Position numbers and translations under genes: made by a program. From Cytobacillus firmus (lineage in GTDB: Bacteria; Bacillota; Bacilli; Bacillales; Cytobacillaceae): DNA of 64,000 bases. Every line of letters starts with the position of its first letter. The first letter of the stretch is position 1. The stretch lies in assembly GCF_023657595.1 (NCBI RefSeq), contig NZ_CP098323.1, forward strand, positions 3,062,001-3,126,000, given 5' to 3'. Of this stretch, positions 16,153 through 25,622 are shown piece by piece. The notes beneath the pieces were generated by a model. It saw only the letters and a program-made list of their open reading frames with translations. It had not been told where the DNA came from and did no database searches.

Positions 16153-17271
16153 ATTAAATTTAATCAATTTAAAATGATGTTTCTGGCACAGCTGAAATTA
16201 ACTCTTCGTGAAAAACAGGCATGGTTCTGGGGCATCTTTTTCCCAGTTATTTTAATGGTCATCTTTATGGTCATTTTCAGCGGAAATTCAGATGAAGAGT
16301 TTAAAACAGAGGTTGCTTTAGTCGATCCAAGTCCGAATCAGGCTTCCGAGATGATGATATCTCAGATCAGTGAGCTTCCTGTTTTTGAGGTGAAATCAGG
16401 TAAGCCAGTTACGAGGGATAAAGCGGAAGAATGGGTAAAAGATCAGGAAGTCGATGCCGCCATTATCCTGCCGGAGTCAGCGGAAGCATCCTCTGTGTTT
16501 CTTGTTATCAATAAAGAAAATGAACAGGGTGCAGCAGCCCAGGCGGTTTCCGGCATTCTGGATAAGTTTGTGCAGCAGGCTAATTTACTGGCTGCAGGTG
16601 CCTCTCCTAAATATGATCTGCAATATGAATCGATTACATCAGGCACCAATGAATTGGATTATACGGATTTCCTTTTAACCGGAATGATTGCTTTATCCAT
16701 TGCCCAGGGCGGCATGTTTGGCATGGTGGACCTGGTGGAAATGCGCAGAAAGGGATTAATTAAAAGACTGCGCATGACGCCGGCCAATATGGGGATATTC
16801 GGGTTAAGCGATATGGTTATGAGACTTTTGTTCAGCATTGTGCAGATCATCCTGCTGTCTTTAATAGGAGTGCTCGTGTTTGGTGCCAATCTTTATATAA
16901 ACCCTTTTACACTGATTATCGTATTTTTGATCGGCGCTTTATCCTTTAATGCTCTTGGCTACTTCTTCTCCTCCTTCAGCAAAACCACCGAGGCTTATAT
17001 GGGCGTAGCGAATATCTGCAGCTTTCTCATGATGTTTTTAAGCGGGGTGTTTTTCCCTATTGAAACGATGCCTGAATGGATTCAGCCGATTTCGGCTGTT
17101 CTGCCTCTCACCTATTTCGCTGATGGTTTAAGAGAGAGCATGGTGTATGAAACCGGCTTAGCTACTGCATCACTTTGGGCAGGAATTGCTGTGATGGTGA
17201 TTTGGGGTGCGGTTACCTTCCTTCTGGGGTCGGTGCTTTATAAACGAAAGGCGATTGCTGCAGACAGATAA
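16153..17271 (+). CDS. ABC-2 type transporter permease
   Basis: 372 residues if translation starts at the ATT at 16153, one base after the ATPase stop and 6 nt after a strong GGAGGG. The first in-frame ATG (16174) is 27 nt from that site, and a further in-frame ATG at 16111 lies inside the ATPase gene without its own site. The protein has one N-terminal membrane helix (WFWGIFFPVILMVIFMVIFS), a large external domain of about 140 residues, and five more helices, the ABC-2 layout. With the ATPase it should form an exporter; the cargo is unknown. Confidence 0.85.
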   Translation: MKFNQFKMMFLAQLKLTLREKQAWFWGIFFPVILMVIFMVIFSGNSDEEFKTEVALVDPSPNQASEMMISQISELPVFEVKSGKPVTRDKAEEWVKDQEVDAAIILPESAEASSVFLVINKENEQGAAAQAVSGILDKFVQQANLLAAGASPKYDLQYESITSGTNELDYTDFLLTGMIALSIAQGGMFGMVDLVEMRRKGLIKRLRMTPANMGIFGLSDMVMRLLFSIVQIILLSLIGVLVFGANLYINPFTLIIVFLIGALSFNALGYFFSSFSKTTEAYMGVANICSFLMMFLSGVFFPIETMPEWIQPISAVLPLTYFADGLRESMVYETGLATASLWAGIAVMVIWGAVTFLLGSVLYKRKAIAADR

Positions 17272-17278
17272 AAATGAA

Positions 17279-17310
17279 GGGCCCGGCTGCCTATATAAGG
17301 CGGCTGGACC
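17279..17310 (+). terminator. Possible terminator after the ABC exporter
   Basis: A GC-rich hairpin (arms 17279-17291 and 17299-17310, one mismatch and two G-T pairs) 8 nt after the permease stop. The following T run is short (ATATGTTTTA). Confidence 0.4.
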
Positions 17311-17366
17311 ATATGTTTTAGAACTAATAACCTTAGATAAGAGAAACTCCTAATACTATTGCTTTC

Positions 17367-18380
17367 TCAAAACTTTTTCTTTGACAAATTTTCATGATCA
17401 GCAGCCATAGGCGGCATTTCGAACCAGCCTTGTTCTATTAAGAGATTCATCCCATCTTCTGCCAGCAGTCCAATCTCAGCAATCATCCGTGCATAGTTTG
17501 CTGCAATATCCCTTCGCTGCGACATGGCCATCGCTTCCCCATAGAAGCCGATAGAAGCAGATAGAAGGGTTGAGATATGATACATCATAAGTTTATCAGA
17601 AAAGGGAGGAGTGGTAGAATCCGTTACTTCTGCCTCAAATGTCCTGGGGATATTCAGATTCGACTGCGTTAATATCCCTGATAAAATTTCAAGATGTTTG
17701 CGGCATAATTGTCTGCTTCTTTCCATATACTTTTGAACCTCTTTATGTTGAGCTACTTGTCCAAATCCAAGTTCTAAAACAACCTTCATCATTATTTTTT
17801 GCATATTCAGATAGATCCCGCTGATTTCAATCGCATTTACAGGTCTCCGCTTCCCGAACCATCCAGTTAAGTAACTCTGTTTCCCTACAAAGTCAATTTC
17901 GTGCTGGTTGTTTAATATCGGCGGTTTGACCATTACCCCTTTCTCAATTAAAACATCAGCAGAACGATCAAATAATTCCATCGTTTCATCTATAACCTGC
18001 TTCATATACTTCCTAATGTCTGCCCGCGTAGCATTGCTTAAGGCACCTGAATATCTTGTCCCCCCATGTATTGCCATAATGTGTATGTACATCCCCATAA
18101 AAATATCAGTAAATAATAACGGTGCATTCACATTAACATCTTTGTCAGTGAAACCAATTGGAATTGGCTGATTCTCTTTTGATAAAAACCCATTAATTTT
18201 TTTTATGTGGCTTTCTGATAATTTGAGGGCAAATTCAAGTACTTTGCGGATCTCTTTGTCCTTTACATGGTTCAAAAAATGCCGCAGGATACAAACAGCA
18301 AGGCTGTCATTCACATATTGTGACCAAAGGGTTGCGTGTTCGGCTGCAGTAAGCTTGTCTTCATAATTTCCGCCAGGCAT
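17367..18380 (-). CDS. DUF3231 family protein
   Basis: 337 residues, all-helical, with two similar halves of about 165 residues. Each half opens with a helical block (LTAAEHATLWSQYVNDSLAV; then VNAIEISGIYLNMQKIMMKV) and ends in a ferritin-like bundle. This is the usual tandem DUF3231 architecture found in spore-forming Bacillaceae, sometimes likened to spore coat F-like proteins. The function is unknown. AGGAGGGAAAGAT precedes the ATG. Its presence supports a spore-forming host. Confidence 0.8.
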   Translation of the reverse strand: MPGGNYEDKLTAAEHATLWSQYVNDSLAVCILRHFLNHVKDKEIRKVLEFALKLSESHIKKINGFLSKENQPIPIGFTDKDVNVNAPLLFTDIFMGMYIHIMAIHGGTRYSGALSNATRADIRKYMKQVIDETMELFDRSADVLIEKGVMVKPPILNNQHEIDFVGKQSYLTGWFGKRRPVNAIEISGIYLNMQKIMMKVVLELGFGQVAQHKEVQKYMERSRQLCRKHLEILSGILTQSNLNIPRTFEAEVTDSTTPPFSDKLMMYHISTLLSASIGFYGEAMAMSQRRDIAANYARMIAEIGLLAEDGMNLLIEQGWFEMPPMAADHENLSKKKF

Positions 18381-18483
18381 ATCTTTCCCTCCTGCATTTT
18401 GTCTGGTATATGGTTCCCCGCCATTCGCATATTTATTAAAAAGATTTCCAGCATCATATTAAGTGCGGTAAAAATATCAAAAA

Positions 18484-18508
18484 AGGTGAAACCATCTGGG
18501 TTTCACCT
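18484..18508 (-). terminator. Terminator of the TraB gene
   Basis: Minus-strand AGGTGAAACC and GGTTTCACCT form a perfect 10-bp stem followed by TTTTTTGATATTTTT, 13 nt after the stop. Confidence 0.75.
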
Positions 18509-18520
18509 CAAACTCGTCAA

Positions 18521-19687
18521 TTATAAATTTTCAAAAAACACTCTGATTACATCTGCTCCCCCAATAAAGGTTCCGAGTGAGCTGCCCAAATTGGATAGGA
18601 CAACAATCAATAAAATACGGCTCACTTTGTTTCTCCAAAATCCCTTAACACTGAATACATCTTCAGTTAAAGTCTCAAAATCTCTTACGTTGGGGCGTCT
18701 CATATATGCTTGTGTCAGTCCGGCAAACCAGCCTGCTGCAAGAAGGGGATTCAGGGACGTAATGGGTGCTGCAACAAAGGCTGTTAAAATGGTCAGCGGA
18801 TGCCCCATTGCTATGGCAGCCCCCAGTGCTGACAATGACCCATTCCAGATTATCCAGCTGATCGTCTGCGCAAGACCCGCAGATGGATTTGCGAAGAAGG
18901 TATAGGCGATAATAGCTAAAATGAACACCGGAATACTCCAGCCAATGATCTTTGGAACATTGGATTTTGGAGGACGCTCAGTCAATTTGGCCATATCCTG
19001 TTCTTTTTTGATTTCCTCTTTGATCCCAGGTACATGGGCCGCCCCCAGCACCGCAACAATTTTTTCTCCTGGTGCATCTTTAATTTTCTGCGCAAGGTAT
19101 TGATCCCGCTCGTCAATGAGTGGTTTTTTTAATCGCGGAAAACTATCGGTAAATTCATTTAGAATCGCATTTATTGTATCCTGATTCTTCATTTTTTCAA
19201 GTTCTTCTTCTGTTATGGTATCTTTACTGAAAATACTTGCTATTACCTGACTGAGAAGCAGTGATTTTCCTTTTAATCCAAGGTTGCCCCATATCCTTGC
19301 AAAGGTAATTTGTATATTGCGGTCAGCCAGAACGAGATTTGCCCCTGTTTCCTTGGCTGACTCAATCCCCTGGATCATTTCCTGGCCTGCCTTAATGCCA
19401 AATTGGTCAGCCATACGGTTTTGAAAGGAAGAAATCGCCAGATTCATTAAAAGCAGTGATGCTTTCTTTTCCTTGATCACCTGGATGATATCCATTTCTT
19501 TCCACTTGTTGCCTTCTGTAATCGACTGATATCTCTGTTCATCCAATTCGACACAAACAGAGTCAGGCTGTTCAGCCTCAATGACTTCCTTCACCTGTTC
19601 TGCACTGTGCTTTGACACGTGTGCTGTTCCGATCAGTATGTATTCCTTGCCGTCTAAATGAATCCTTGTTATGTTTTCCTCTGACAT
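18521..19687 (-). CDS. TraB/PrgY family membrane protein
   Basis: 388 residues from the ATG at 19687 (MSEENITRIHLDG), with AAGGAAGG upstream; the open frame reaches 9 codons further without a site. The N-terminal 230 residues carry the TraB signature: LIGTAHVSKHSAEQVKEVIE, VCVELDEQRY, and later VAVLGAAHVPGI. Four or five membrane helices follow (VPKIIGWSIPVFILAIIAYT onwards). The fold is related to the EreA/ChaN-like hydrolase group. PrgY and TraB of enterococcal plasmids reduce peptide pheromone activity; the chromosomal Bacillus versions have no settled role. Confidence 0.82.
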   Translation of the reverse strand: MSEENITRIHLDGKEYILIGTAHVSKHSAEQVKEVIEAEQPDSVCVELDEQRYQSITEGNKWKEMDIIQVIKEKKASLLLMNLAISSFQNRMADQFGIKAGQEMIQGIESAKETGANLVLADRNIQITFARIWGNLGLKGKSLLLSQVIASIFSKDTITEEELEKMKNQDTINAILNEFTDSFPRLKKPLIDERDQYLAQKIKDAPGEKIVAVLGAAHVPGIKEEIKKEQDMAKLTERPPKSNVPKIIGWSIPVFILAIIAYTFFANPSAGLAQTISWIIWNGSLSALGAAIAMGHPLTILTAFVAAPITSLNPLLAAGWFAGLTQAYMRRPNVRDFETLTEDVFSVKGFWRNKVSRILLIVVLSNLGSSLGTFIGGADVIRVFFENL

Positions 19688-19858
19688 AAATACCTTCCTT
19701 AGATACAAATTCAATTATGTATGCTTTAGCTTTGTCCTCATTATATCATGAACTGCCGGGAGATTTTAATCTATTAACCGCCAAACAGAACAAATGTTTT
19801 GATATAATAAAAGAATGCATGAAAAAAATGCAAATATGACATAAAGGTGGAAATAATA

Positions 19859-20485
19859 TTGAATGGTACCGCCCATGCAGCAATTGGAGCAGCAGCAGGA
19901 TACGTGGCAGCGAACACTGTTCATGCCAGCCCCTCCACAACCCTTTTATTAGTCGGTCTCGGGAGTGTTTCAGGATTAGTACCTGATCTTGATATTGATG
20001 GGAAGCTTCGTGACCGTCTTACACTATCACATGAAGTCGTTCAGACCGTTGCCCAAATCATTGGAATTTTAATGATTATTTATAGTTTTTATGAGGGCTC
20101 CCCTAAAGAGAAATGGCTTGGAATGGCTATAGGAATCAGTATGACCGCCATTTCTGCGAAAATCAGGCAAAAACATATGCTGACTATTACGGGAATTGGT
20201 GTCCTGGCAGGTGGCGTCATTCTGCAGGAACTTTGGCTCATATTATTTGGGATTTATATATTGATAGCTTCCTTTGTTTCCCACCGCAGTTATACTCATT
20301 CCCTGCTGGGGGTTATTTTTTTCGCATTCATTTCTTCAAGACTTGAAATATCCCTTGGCATAGAAGGAGTCTATTATACCTGCCTTGCCGGTTACATAAG
20401 CCATTTGATTGCGGATTTAAAAATCCTGCCCTTTAATAAGAGAGGGGTAAAGCTCTTTCTTCCCCTTTCATCGAAAGAGATTTAA
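19859..20485 (+). CDS. YdjM/DUF457-type membrane-bound metal-dependent hydrolase
   Basis: 208 residues from a TTG at 19859 (M-NGTAHAAIGAAAGYVAAN), which has AAAGGTGG 8 nt before it; the in-frame GTG at 19847 is part of that ribosome site. The family motifs are an N-terminal His in GTAHAAIG, the acidic LVPDLDIDG, and HRSYTHSLLG near residue 140. These are thought to bind metal. Several membrane segments surround them. Bacillus relatives (YfhP, YvsG, YdjM) are hydrolase-like proteins of unknown substrate. Confidence 0.78.
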   Translation: MNGTAHAAIGAAAGYVAANTVHASPSTTLLLVGLGSVSGLVPDLDIDGKLRDRLTLSHEVVQTVAQIIGILMIIYSFYEGSPKEKWLGMAIGISMTAISAKIRQKHMLTITGIGVLAGGVILQELWLILFGIYILIASFVSHRSYTHSLLGVIFFAFISSRLEISLGIEGVYYTCLAGYISHLIADLKILPFNKRGVKLFLPLSSKEI

Positions 20486-20493
20486 GACAGCAG

Positions 20494-20513
20494 CCGCTCA
20501 AATTTCTGAGCGG
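20494..20513 (+). terminator. Terminator between convergent genes
   Basis: CCGCTCA (20494-20500) pairs with TGAGCGG (20507-20513), followed by TTTAATC, 8 nt after the YdjM-like stop. It probably serves both convergent genes. Confidence 0.55.
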
Positions 20514-20514
20514 T

Positions 20515-20958
20515 TTAATCTTTGATTGGAATAAAAACTTCTACCTCTTCCTCCTCATTTGGGGCCGGATAAAAAACTTCAATAATATAATGATCAATAG
20601 ACTGCTGGCGGTTATTCTCGCTGAGCCAACGGTTAAGCCGCGAATGCAAATCACCCATTTCAGCAGTCTTTCCTCTGATCGATGCATAAGTGTGCTCGGC
20701 CTCTAAATACTCCATCCCATATGGCAGTATTTCTGCTTTTTCATGAGCTAAATACCCGGTAAAAAAGGTTCCTTCCAAGTGGTCTTCCCCTCTCTTAGGT
20801 TCATAAAAGGCCACTTCTAAACCGCTGCTGTTTTGAACAAGATGGCCCTGCTTTAAAAAAGCCTGAGCTGCTTCAGGCACCAAATGGGCATAATCCTTAA
20901 ATAAACCCCTGTTTCTTATGACAACTGCTTTGAATTCTTTTAATGCCACATTGCACAT
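20515..20958 (-). CDS. GyrI-like small-molecule binding protein
   Basis: 147 residues in a GyrI/AraC effector-binding fold (two SHS2-type modules). The C-terminus HYIIEVFYPAPNEEEEVEVF followed by IPIKD is the typical end of this family, and GTFFTGYLAHE with LPYGMEYLEAE matches the internal strands. Proteins of this type bind hydrophobic or cationic small molecules and sometimes hydrolyse them. No DNA-binding domain is attached. The ATG follows a GGGGGG site at about 8 nt. A second protein of this fold is at 33903-34376. Confidence 0.72.
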   Translation of the reverse strand: MCNVALKEFKAVVIRNRGLFKDYAHLVPEAAQAFLKQGHLVQNSSGLEVAFYEPKRGEDHLEGTFFTGYLAHEKAEILPYGMEYLEAEHTYASIRGKTAEMGDLHSRLNRWLSENNRQQSIDHYIIEVFYPAPNEEEEVEVFIPIKD

Positions 20959-21040
20959 ATTAGAAATCCCCCCAAACTTTTATTCATATGAAATTCTCTA
21001 AGCGATGGGAAAATCCTCCTTTATTCTTTTGCATGAGAAA

Positions 21041-21064
21041 AGACGCGCCTTGCGGGACGCGTCT
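21041..21064 (-). terminator. Hairpin closing the repeat-bearing transcript
   Basis: AGACGCG and CGCGTCT form a 7-bp GC-rich stem; the minus strand continues with TTTTCTC. It lies at the far end of the 52-bp array, so a helicase mRNA read leftwards would include the whole array before stopping here. Confidence 0.5.
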
Positions 21065-21099
21065 CTTTAACTCCCTAATTTCATTATTTTAGTCAGAGG

Positions 21100-21690
21100 C
21101 GAGGGGTATCTTCGGACTCTGCGAACTTGCGTATGTCTTTTTGAGTCTGAACCTGGAGCAACTTTGGACTCTGCAACCTGGTTTTTCTGGTTTTGAGTCT
21201 GAACCCGGTGTAACTTCGGACTCTGCGACCTGGTTTTTCTGGTTTTGTGTCGGAACCCGGAGCAACTTCGGACTCTGCGACCTGGTTTTTCTGGTTTAGA
21301 GTCGGAACCCGGTACAACTTCGGACTCTGCGACCTGGTTTTTCTGGTTTAGAGTCGGAACCCGGTACAACTTCGGACTCTGCGACCTGGTTTTTCTGGTT
21401 TTGTGTCGGAACCCGGAGCAACTTCGGACTCTGCGACTTGGTTTTTCTGGTTTTGTGTCGGAACCCGGAGCAACTTCGGACTCTGCGACTTGGTTTTTCT
21501 GGTTTTGAGTCGGAACCCGGAGCAACTTCGGACTCTGCGACCTGGTTTTTCTAGTTTTGAGTCGGAACCCGGAGCAACTTCGGACTCTGCGACCTGGTTT
21601 TTCTAGTTTTGAGTCGGAACCCGGAGCAACTTCGGACTCTGCGACCTGGTTTTTCTGGTTTTGAGTCGGAACCCAAGCCACCTCCTACTC
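21100..21690 (-). repeat. 52-bp tandem repeat array (about 11 units) 3' of the helicase gene
   Basis: The string GGACTCTGC starts at 21114, 21166, 21218, 21270, 21322, 21374, 21426, 21478, 21530, 21582 and 21634, exactly 52 bp apart. Read on the minus strand, each unit runs CGAAGTTGCTCCGGGTTC, then CGACTCAAAACCAG, then AAAAACCAGGTCGCAGAGTC. Units differ by a few bases; the two at the 21.1 kb end are most divergent. Because 52 is not a multiple of 3, a long open frame here cycles through all frames, so it is not a believable gene. It begins 44 nt after the helicase stop. A short array of the same family follows cysL at 42010-42150. Confidence 0.9.
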
Positions 21691-21733
21691 AACAACCACC
21701 CATAACCCCTTTCAAGTCCGATGCTGCACCATG

Positions 21734-24700
21734 CTAAATCATCAAGATCTCCCGTAAATCCTCTTCCGTCAGACTTCCTGCTGCACTTTCATTCGAATCG
21801 ATGATTTCCTCGATCAGGTTTTTCTTTTTATCCTGCAGTTCATTCATCTTTTCTTCGACGGTGCCACTCGATAATAATTTTATAACCTGGACGGTGTTTT
21901 TCTGTCCTATGCGGTGGGCCCGGTCGGCTGCCTGTTCCTCAACGGCAGGGTTCCACCACAGATCGTATAAGATGACGGTATCAGCACCAGTCAGATTGAG
22001 GCCTGTACCGCCTGCCTTCAATGAAATCAGGAAAAAATCGCGCTCCCCCTCATTATACCGGCGGCAGATTTCCACCCGGTCCCCCGAAGGTGTCTGTCCA
22101 TCCAGGTAAAAAAACGGCAAATCCATAAGGGCCAGTTCTCTGCCAATAAGGTCCAGCATTTTAGTGAATTGTGAAAAGATCAGAACACGTCTGCCAGACA
22201 ACCTGGATTCTTCAATAATTCTCTTCAGCTGTTCAAATTTTGCTGAACTCCCTTTATATCCATCCACAAACAAAGCAGGGTGGCAGCAAATCTGGCGAAG
22301 CCTCGTCAAACCGGCAAGGATTCTTATGCGGTTCTTTCTGATTGTGTCTTTATTTAAATGCTTTAAGGTATCTTCTCTCAGTTTTGCCAGGTATGCAGCA
22401 TAGAGCTTCTTTTGATCAGGCAGCAATTCAGACGAATCAATCAGCTCCATCTTTTCAGGCAGCTCTGAAAGAACATTTTCTTTCAGCCTCCTGAGCATGA
22501 AGGGGCGAACTCTTCTCGCAATCGTCTTCCTTGTTAAATTACCGTAATCCTTTAACCCGCCAAACAATTCAGGGAAGACAACATGAAAAATAGACCACAG
22601 CTCTTCTGCTGAATTTTCAACGGGTGTGCCTGTTAATGCAAACCGATATTTCGCATTGATTTTCTTTACTGCTCTCGCTGTTTGGGTAACCGGATTTTTA
22701 AATACCTGTGCTTCGTCGAAAAATACTGTGTGAAATTCCTGCATTTCATACCACTTTATATCTTTCAGCACCAGCGGATAGGAAGTAATCACCACATCAA
22801 CGCCGGATAAATCCATCTGAAGCTCAGCCCGTTCTTTTTGATTTCCATCGATGACAATTGCCTGGATGTCCGGAGTGAACTTCGTCAGTTCGCTTAACCA
22901 GTTGTACGTTAAGGATGATGGGCACACAATAAGGGCAGGGCGGGTACTTTCCCGAATATCCTTAAGCTCAGACTGAATAAAAGCAATGCTTTGCAGTGTC
23001 TTCCCAAGTCCCATATCATCAGCCAAAACGCCGCCAAATCCATAATGCGCCATTGTCTTTAACCATTTATATCCACTTTTCTGGTATTCCCTTAAAATAG
23101 AATCCAGTTTTTCCGGCACAGGAATCTGCAGGCATGATGGATTCTCAAGCTCCGCCAAAAACGTCCGAAAAGATTCCTCATGACAGAACACTTCCTGATC
23201 ACCAGCTGCGTCCAGCATTCTAAGACCAGATACAATCGGCATGTTCAAACCGCTTTCCAGATCCTCTGCCTGCTCGGGCACAGCTTTCAGAAAACGCTGG
23301 ATTTCCTCAAATTCCCGTGTTTCCAAAGAAAGGAGCGCGCCATTTTTCAGGCGATAGTATTTTCGTTTCTCCTCAAGTGCAAATAATACATCCCGTATCT
23401 CCTGGTCAGCTATGCCGGTCAATTCAAACTTGAATTCCAGCCAATTGGTCCGCTCCTTTTTCATTTTTATCCGTATCTGCGGTTTGGCATTCTCCCTGAA
23501 AATCCGGTTTCTGACAGCCGTAGTCGCATATAGTTTCACCAGTTTCTGCAGTTTAGGGACAACGTGATAAAGGAATTCATATTCCAGCTCTTCATTCTGA
23601 AGAAAATAGCCGCCATCCGTCTTGGCAAAAGAGCTTTCCTCCATAAGCAGAAGGATCTCATCCTCTAATGCCACATCTCTAATTATCCGCGTGCCGCCCT
23701 TCGGCTCTCTGCTCTCCAGCGGATTAATCACGATATTTTCATAATGAAATTCAATTCCTGCCAGCAGCCGGTTCCGCAGACGGTCCAGGTACAGCTTGGC
23801 AGTCAAAGGCGTTTTCATAAACCTGTGTGACATGTCTTCAGAAATATGGACATCCCCCAGTTTTCTTAATCCAGGAACCACTTTTTCCAGAAACATCTCC
23901 ATTTGTTCAGCAGCTATAGGGATTTTGTTTTTTCCGGCAGCCTCAAGCATCTGTGTTAAATCATACAGACGCTTACCTTCATCTTTCCTGAGGGTGATGA
24001 ATTTTCCGCCGGATAGAACCGCACTATACGAATCCAGGATCAGCAGCCGATCCAGTCCTTTAACATGTAAATAACAATGATTTTTTGTTTCGGCCAGTTC
24101 AAATCGCAGTGGCAGCCGGTCCTCTGAAAAAGTCATCCGATCAAATGTTTTTCCTGTTATTTCAAGCTTTACTTTTTCAGCAAACGCCAAAGCAGGCTTC
24201 AGCCGTTCCCAGGATGATGGAGGGATTAAGAGCATATGCTTCGATGCTGTATAATCAAAATCATCCATTAAAGCATTGATATAGATAGATTCATCGTGTA
24301 TTACCTGTATCAGCTGCTGAAGGACTGCATCCGCTTCCGGAGGGAAACAATGCAGGGCGGGATCATAGGAAAAAGAAAGTGATAATAGGCTTGGACTCCC
24401 CACTTTAACTGAATGGAGAAATTGACGGATATCCAAGACAGCCATTGGGCCGATAGAAATTTTAATGGCAAACAAATAATGCCCTTTTCCCAAATGAACA
24501 GGCAGACACGTAAACTCAGGCTGGAGGACTTGCCTGTTTTCAAAATGAAGCTGGTGTCCGCTTGACCTTCCCGGCTGTTCACTGAAAAGTGTCATAAGGC
24601 TATCAGTTAAGGCGTGTTCATGAGAAGCTTCAAGGCTTCCAGCTGATAGGGCTGGCAATCTATATTGCTGCATATCATGAATTGCCAGCAGTACAGCCGC

Positions 24701-24946
24701 AGCATGCTGGCACTCTTTATCAAATGATGCAAGCTTGGGACAGCTGCATGTAGTTTTAAACCCATTACTTGAAGTTTTCTCTACTTCAACATAAAACTCT
24801 TCACCAGCAGATACCGTTGCCTTACATATATCACCATTGTATTTATTTATCGTTACTTTATCATTCCTGAAAAACGCGTCCCCTCTTTTGAAGGAGACAG
24901 TACCGCACATTTCTTTTATCATTTTGTGAGTCAATTTAATATCCAC
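21734..24946 (-). CDS. SNF2-family helicase with SWIM zinc finger
   Basis: 1070 residues from a GTG with AAGGAGAAC upstream. The SWIM finger is CSCPKLASFDKECQH near residues 68-82. A long middle domain of the bacterial SNF2 type follows. The motor is C-terminal: Walker A ADDMGLGKTLQS (about 637-648), DEAQ box FFDEAQVFKN (about 744), GTPVENSAEELWS, and lobe 2 with FSQFTKMLDLIGREL, LKAGGTGLNLTGAD and DRAHRIGQ. This is an ATP-driven DNA translocase of the Swi2/Snf2 group; the bacterial SWIM versions have no firmly known target. No partner nuclease or methylase lies beside it, so a defence role is not supported. Confidence 0.92.
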   Translation of the reverse strand: MDIKLTHKMIKEMCGTVSFKRGDAFFRNDKVTINKYNGDICKATVSAGEEFYVEVEKTSSNGFKTTCSCPKLASFDKECQHAAAVLLAIHDMQQYRLPALSAGSLEASHEHALTDSLMTLFSEQPGRSSGHQLHFENRQVLQPEFTCLPVHLGKGHYLFAIKISIGPMAVLDIRQFLHSVKVGSPSLLSLSFSYDPALHCFPPEADAVLQQLIQVIHDESIYINALMDDFDYTASKHMLLIPPSSWERLKPALAFAEKVKLEITGKTFDRMTFSEDRLPLRFELAETKNHCYLHVKGLDRLLILDSYSAVLSGGKFITLRKDEGKRLYDLTQMLEAAGKNKIPIAAEQMEMFLEKVVPGLRKLGDVHISEDMSHRFMKTPLTAKLYLDRLRNRLLAGIEFHYENIVINPLESREPKGGTRIIRDVALEDEILLLMEESSFAKTDGGYFLQNEELEYEFLYHVVPKLQKLVKLYATTAVRNRIFRENAKPQIRIKMKKERTNWLEFKFELTGIADQEIRDVLFALEEKRKYYRLKNGALLSLETREFEEIQRFLKAVPEQAEDLESGLNMPIVSGLRMLDAAGDQEVFCHEESFRTFLAELENPSCLQIPVPEKLDSILREYQKSGYKWLKTMAHYGFGGVLADDMGLGKTLQSIAFIQSELKDIRESTRPALIVCPSSLTYNWLSELTKFTPDIQAIVIDGNQKERAELQMDLSGVDVVITSYPLVLKDIKWYEMQEFHTVFFDEAQVFKNPVTQTARAVKKINAKYRFALTGTPVENSAEELWSIFHVVFPELFGGLKDYGNLTRKTIARRVRPFMLRRLKENVLSELPEKMELIDSSELLPDQKKLYAAYLAKLREDTLKHLNKDTIRKNRIRILAGLTRLRQICCHPALFVDGYKGSSAKFEQLKRIIEESRLSGRRVLIFSQFTKMLDLIGRELALMDLPFFYLDGQTPSGDRVEICRRYNEGERDFFLISLKAGGTGLNLTGADTVILYDLWWNPAVEEQAADRAHRIGQKNTVQVIKLLSSGTVEEKMNELQDKKKNLIEEIIDSNESAAGSLTEEDLREILMI

Positions 24947-25023
24947 AAATGTTCTCCTTCCGGGAAAATCTATACCAAAATTGTATCATAATCAACTGCC
25001 TAAATTCATTTTAATACAACACA

Positions 25024-25048
25024 AAAAGGGGGAGCATATCCCCCTTTT
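25024..25048 (-). terminator. Terminator of the CBO0543-family gene
   Basis: AAAAGGGGGA and TCCCCCTTTT form a perfect 10-bp stem on a 5-nt loop; the minus strand continues TTTTTGTG. Confidence 0.75.
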
Positions 25049-25058
25049 GAATCATCAA

Positions 25059-25523
25059 TTATTTAAGTTCCCCTTCCAGCCGGATAATCCATTTATAAAA
25101 TACCACCACTAATAGAAGGAGAATTGGGTCAAGTATTGCCGCATGCCATAATCTCCACCAGCCATAGTTAAAATACCCCCAGGGTTCCGGCAATAAGGCG
25201 ATGACTTCATATAGCAAAATGGCCACGACACAAAAAAAGATATAAGAAAAACGTTTAATAAGATCTCCTTTAAAAGGATACCAGTTCAGAAACATCATAT
25301 TCACCGGGGGCACCAGCGCAATGTGCGCCAAGAGCCCTGGCCAATTTGGCTCCTTGTCAAAGTACCAATATCCCCAATATTTAAACTCGATCATAACATC
25401 AAATATCAGCTGAAGGGATATTGTGAATGTCCATATATGTAAAATTTGGTTTTTCGACAAACGCTTATTTGTTTTAAAGGCAATAAGATTAAAAAGAATA
25501 GTGGCTGCCAGCAGTCCAATCAT
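25059..25523 (-). CDS. CBO0543-family membrane protein
   Basis: 154 residues with about five membrane segments (LLAATILFNLIAF, ILHIWTFTISLQLIFDVMIE, GLLAHIALVPPVNMMFLNWY, IFFCVVAILLYEVIALL, ILDPILLLLVVVFYKWI) and the aromatic loop YWGYWYFDKEPNW. The pattern matches a family of small membrane proteins found in spore formers and named after a Clostridium botulinum gene. No function is known. AAAGGATTTTGCT precedes the ATG, and the gene is divergent from the next. Confidence 0.65.
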   Translation of the reverse strand: MIGLLAATILFNLIAFKTNKRLSKNQILHIWTFTISLQLIFDVMIEFKYWGYWYFDKEPNWPGLLAHIALVPPVNMMFLNWYPFKGDLIKRFSYIFFCVVAILLYEVIALLPEPWGYFNYGWWRLWHAAILDPILLLLVVVFYKWIIRLEGELK

Positions 25524-25622
25524 AGCAAAATCCTTTTTATTTGTTAATGTCTCTTAAATGGCTTTTTTTATTCCTGATTTGGTAACATTAATCATATTAA
25601 CTGTGATTAAAAGGAGAATTTA

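Noticed and set aside
21067-21681. A 204-codon open frame on the minus strand through the 52-bp array, and similar plus-strand frames
   Set aside because: The 52-bp period forces the frame to cycle, so the same peptides appear in all frames; there is no ribosome site and no unique sequence.
21100-21690. CRISPR array
   Set aside because: Units are directly adjacent with no variable spacers, and no cas genes are present.
21734-24946. SNF2 helicase as part of a phage defence island
   Set aside because: No nuclease, methyltransferase or other defence gene adjoins it; neighbours are ordinary household or hypothetical genes.
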